From an uncultured Granulosicoccaceae bacterium (GTDB taxonomy: Bacteria > Pseudomonadota > Gammaproteobacteria > CALCKW01), in NCBI GenBank assembly GCA_937941555.1, contig CALDHJ010000009.1, positions 1 to 8,523 on the forward strand: a stretch of 8,523 nt of DNA, given 5' to 3'. The position numbers were made by a program, and so were the translations under genes. The notes beneath the pieces were generated by a model. It had not been told where the DNA came from, ran no database searches, and worked only from the letters and a program-made list of their open reading frames with translations. Of this stretch, positions 6,710 to 8,523 are shown piece by piece (the stretch's first letter is position 1; the number at the start of each line of letters is the position of its first letter).

Positions 6710-8104
6710 GTGATCAAACGCCTCATAGGCCGAATGCTCAAGCGGAAACCGCGCAACGCGGCCGCCCTGACCGAGCCGGTCATCGTGCCCCGAGATCGGC
6801 ACAACGTCTCCCGAAAGCAACTCTCGCCCAATGCGCTGAAGGTTCTGTATCGCCTGCGTGACCAAGGCTATGACGCCTATCTGGTCGGCGGCTGCATCCG
6901 TGACGCGCTGCTCGGACTCAAGCCCAAGGACTTCGATGTGGCGACGAGCGCGAGTCCGGACGACGTTCGCGATGCGTTCCGCAATTGCCGGCTGGTGGGA
7001 CGGCGGTTTCGCCTTGCTCACATCCTGTTCGGGCGTGAGGTCATTGAAGTGGCAACCTTCCGTGCGAACCACAACCCCGACACGGCAGTAGACGACGCGG
7101 GACGGATCCTGCGCGACAATGTTTTCGGCACGATCGAAGACGATGCCATCCGGCGCGACTTCACGGTCAACGCTCTCTACTACGACGTCAGCAACTTCAC
7201 CGTCATCGACTATGTCGGCGGCATGGACGATCTCGAGTCTCGGCAGATACGGCTGTTGGGTGACCCGACGCTTCGTTACCGCGAAGACCCGGTGCGCGCG
7301 CTGCGCGCTGCGCGTTTTGCCGCCAAGCTCGACTTCGAAATCGAACCGGAGACAGCAGCGCCGCTGGCCGAGGCGGGTGCCTTGCTTGCGGACATTCCGC
7401 CAGCGCGTCTGTTCGAAGAGGTGCTGAAACTCTTTCAAGGCGGCTACGCCGTGGCATCGCTCGCGAAGCTACGCGAATACGACTTGCTGAAATTTCTGTT
7501 CCCCACTGTTGACGCCCGGTTGCGCGCTAACGAGGCGATACCGACGGCGTTGTGCAACCGAGCGCTGGCCAACACGGATGTCAGGGTGCTTGAGGAAAAG
7601 CCGATCACACCGGCTTTTCTCTATGCCGCTTTGCTGTGGCCGGACGTGCAGGAGCATTACGAGGCGCTGCTCGCCGACGATGACATGCCGCCGATTCCGG
7701 CGATGCACGCTGCGACCGATCGTGTGCTCGATGCGCAACTTCGCATCACCGCGTTGCCGAAGCGGTTCTCGGCCGTGGTGCGCGAGATCTGGACGCTGCA
7801 ACCCCGGCTTGAGCGCTACAAGGGCCGGCGTGCGACCAAGGCCATGGAGAGCCCCCGTTTTCGTGCAGGCTACGATTTGCTGTGTCTGCGCGCCGAGGCC
7901 GGTGAGCCGCTCGGAGAGTTGGCGAAATGGTGGACTGACATCCAGACTGGTGAAGAGGCTGACCGTGCTCGCGCGGTTCGCGAAGAGACAGCGGCCCGCC
8001 AGCGCGCCGAGGGTCGCCGCAACACACGTCGCGGCGGACGCCGCCGCAGCGGCGGTGGAAACCGCAAACGCAATGGTGATCGGTCCAACCCCAAGCCGGA
8101 CTGA
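6710..8104 (+). CDS. pcnB: Poly(A) polymerase I
   Basis: The product has 464 residues, close to E. coli PcnB. The nucleotidyltransferase head shows YLVGGCIRDALLG (57-69) and the metal-binding D74 and D76 in KPKDFDV. The GRRFRLAHILFG block (97-108) separates poly(A) polymerases from CCA-adding enzymes. RRDFTVNALYYD (148-159) and YREDPVRALRAARFAAKL (190-207) follow. The neck and body run to about 410, and the tail (about 430-464) is strongly basic, rich in Arg, Gly and Asn, as expected for RNA binding. The enzyme adds 3' A-tails that mark RNAs for decay. GTG 6710 is chosen because it restores an E. coli-like N-terminus; it has no clear Shine-Dalgarno site. ATG 6734 in the same frame is an alternative with weak AGG support. 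folK begins six bases after the stop codon. Confidence 0.95.
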   Translation: MIKRLIGRMLKRKPRNAAALTEPVIVPRDRHNVSRKQLSPNALKVLYRLRDQGYDAYLVGGCIRDALLGLKPKDFDVATSASPDDVRDAFRNCRLVGRRFRLAHILFGREVIEVATFRANHNPDTAVDDAGRILRDNVFGTIEDDAIRRDFTVNALYYDVSNFTVIDYVGGMDDLESRQIRLLGDPTLRYREDPVRALRAARFAAKLDFEIEPETAAPLAEAGALLADIPPARLFEEVLKLFQGGYAVASLAKLREYDLLKFLFPTVDARLRANEAIPTALCNRALANTDVRVLEEKPITPAFLYAALLWPDVQEHYEALLADDDMPPIPAMHAATDRVLDAQLRITALPKRFSAVVREIWTLQPRLERYKGRRATKAMESPRFRAGYDLLCLRAEAGEPLGELAKWWTDIQTGEEADRARAVREETAARQRAEGRRNTRRGGRRRSGGGNRKRNGDRSNPKPD

Positions 8105-8110
8105 TACGCT

Positions 8111-8523
8111 GTGGTTCGGGCTTGCATTGCGCTTGGCAGTAATCTCGATGATCCCAAGGCACAGGTGTGTCGCGCCATCGAGGCTCTGAGCGCACGCCCC
8201 GATCTCGAGCATGTGGTCTCATCTCGGCTCTACGGCAGTCTGCCGGTCGGGCCGAGCCAGCCGGACTACGTGAACGCAGCGGTGGCGCTTGAGACAGCGC
8301 TTGCTCCGCTCGAGCTGCTCGACGTGCTTCAAGCGCAAGAAACCGTTCAGATGCGGCGCCGCGATGGTGAACGCTGGGGCGCACGGACCCTCGATCTCGA
8401 TCTGCTGCTCTACGGCGAGCTGACCATCGAACACGCGCGTTTGCGGGTGCCGCACCCGCGCCTGCACGAACGCGAATTTGCGTTGCGCCCGCTCGCAGAC
8501 GTGTGCCCAGATGGAGTCTTGCC
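8111..8523 (+). CDS. folK: 6-hydroxymethyl-dihydropterin pyrophosphokinase (3' end beyond window)
   Basis: The first 137 codons are present and the frame is open at the right edge; family members have about 160 residues. Seen: the opening ACIALGSNLDDP (residues 4-15), PVGPSQPDYVNAAV (45-58), the RRRDGERWGARTLDLDLLL block (82-100) that matches the family signature with Mg-binding D95 and D97, and the VPHPRLHEREFALRPL segment (113-128). The enzyme transfers pyrophosphate from ATP to 6-hydroxymethyl-7,8-dihydropterin in folate synthesis and is cytosolic. GTG 8111 is the only reasonable start: it follows the pcnB stop by six bases in the same frame, and no in-frame ATG precedes the conserved N-terminus. 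No strong ribosome binding site is seen, so it is probably translated by coupling with pcnB. Confidence 0.93.
   Translation, partial: MVRACIALGSNLDDPKAQVCRAIEALSARPDLEHVVSSRLYGSLPVGPSQPDYVNAAVALETALAPLELLDVLQAQETVQMRRRDGERWGARTLDLDLLLYGELTIEHARLRVPHPRLHEREFALRPLADVCPDGVL

Noticed and set aside
7469..8212. Minus-strand 247-codon frame opposite pcnB/folK
   Set aside because: It overlaps two well-supported plus-strand genes and shows no recognisable motifs.

Overview
The window looks like ordinary chromosomal DNA of a GC-rich gammaproteobacterium. The evidence is the pcnB-folK pair, Hsp15 (HslR), a YcgL-family protein, an amtB-glnK nitrogen module with a sigma-54/NtrC-type control region, and small c4/c553-type cytochromes. 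I see no mobile element, CRISPR array, tRNA or rRNA, and no change in base or codon use that would suggest transfer. No undescribed multi-gene defence or metabolic system is visible. The more unusual content is regulatory.

Layout. Bases 1-2408 (minus strand) hold a large cyclic-di-GMP signalling protein: signal peptide, one membrane helix, a GAF-like segment, two PAS-like segments, GGDEF and EAL. Its C-terminus lies beyond the left edge. A 370-base divergent intergenic region (2409-2778) carries a TATAAT box. It separates this gene from two tandem plus-strand genes for exported mono-haem c-type cytochromes (2779-3440), which end at a two-way rho-independent terminator (3451-3488). Two minus-strand genes converge on that terminator: ycgL (3501-3746), preceded in its operon by a Cys-type glutathione S-transferase (3755-4393). 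The GST gene is divergent from hslR (4416-4820), with only 22 bases between the two start codons.

Bases 4821-4983 form a regulatory region with a good GG-N10-GC sigma-54 promoter candidate, an 8-bp inverted repeat, and a near-perfect NtrC palindrome. It leads into amtB (4984-6177) and glnK (6206-6544), an ammonium transporter and its PII regulator. After two hairpins and a putative extended -10 promoter come pcnB (6710-8104, poly(A) polymerase) and folK (from 8111, truncated by the right edge).

How the genes relate. amtB and glnK form one functional unit: PII blocks the AmtB trimer when nitrogen is plentiful, and the NtrC/sigma-54 signals predict induction under nitrogen limitation. The two cytochromes probably share electron-carrier work in the periplasm. 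pcnB and folK are unrelated in function but commonly co-transcribed in this group. The remaining neighbours show no evident shared pathway.
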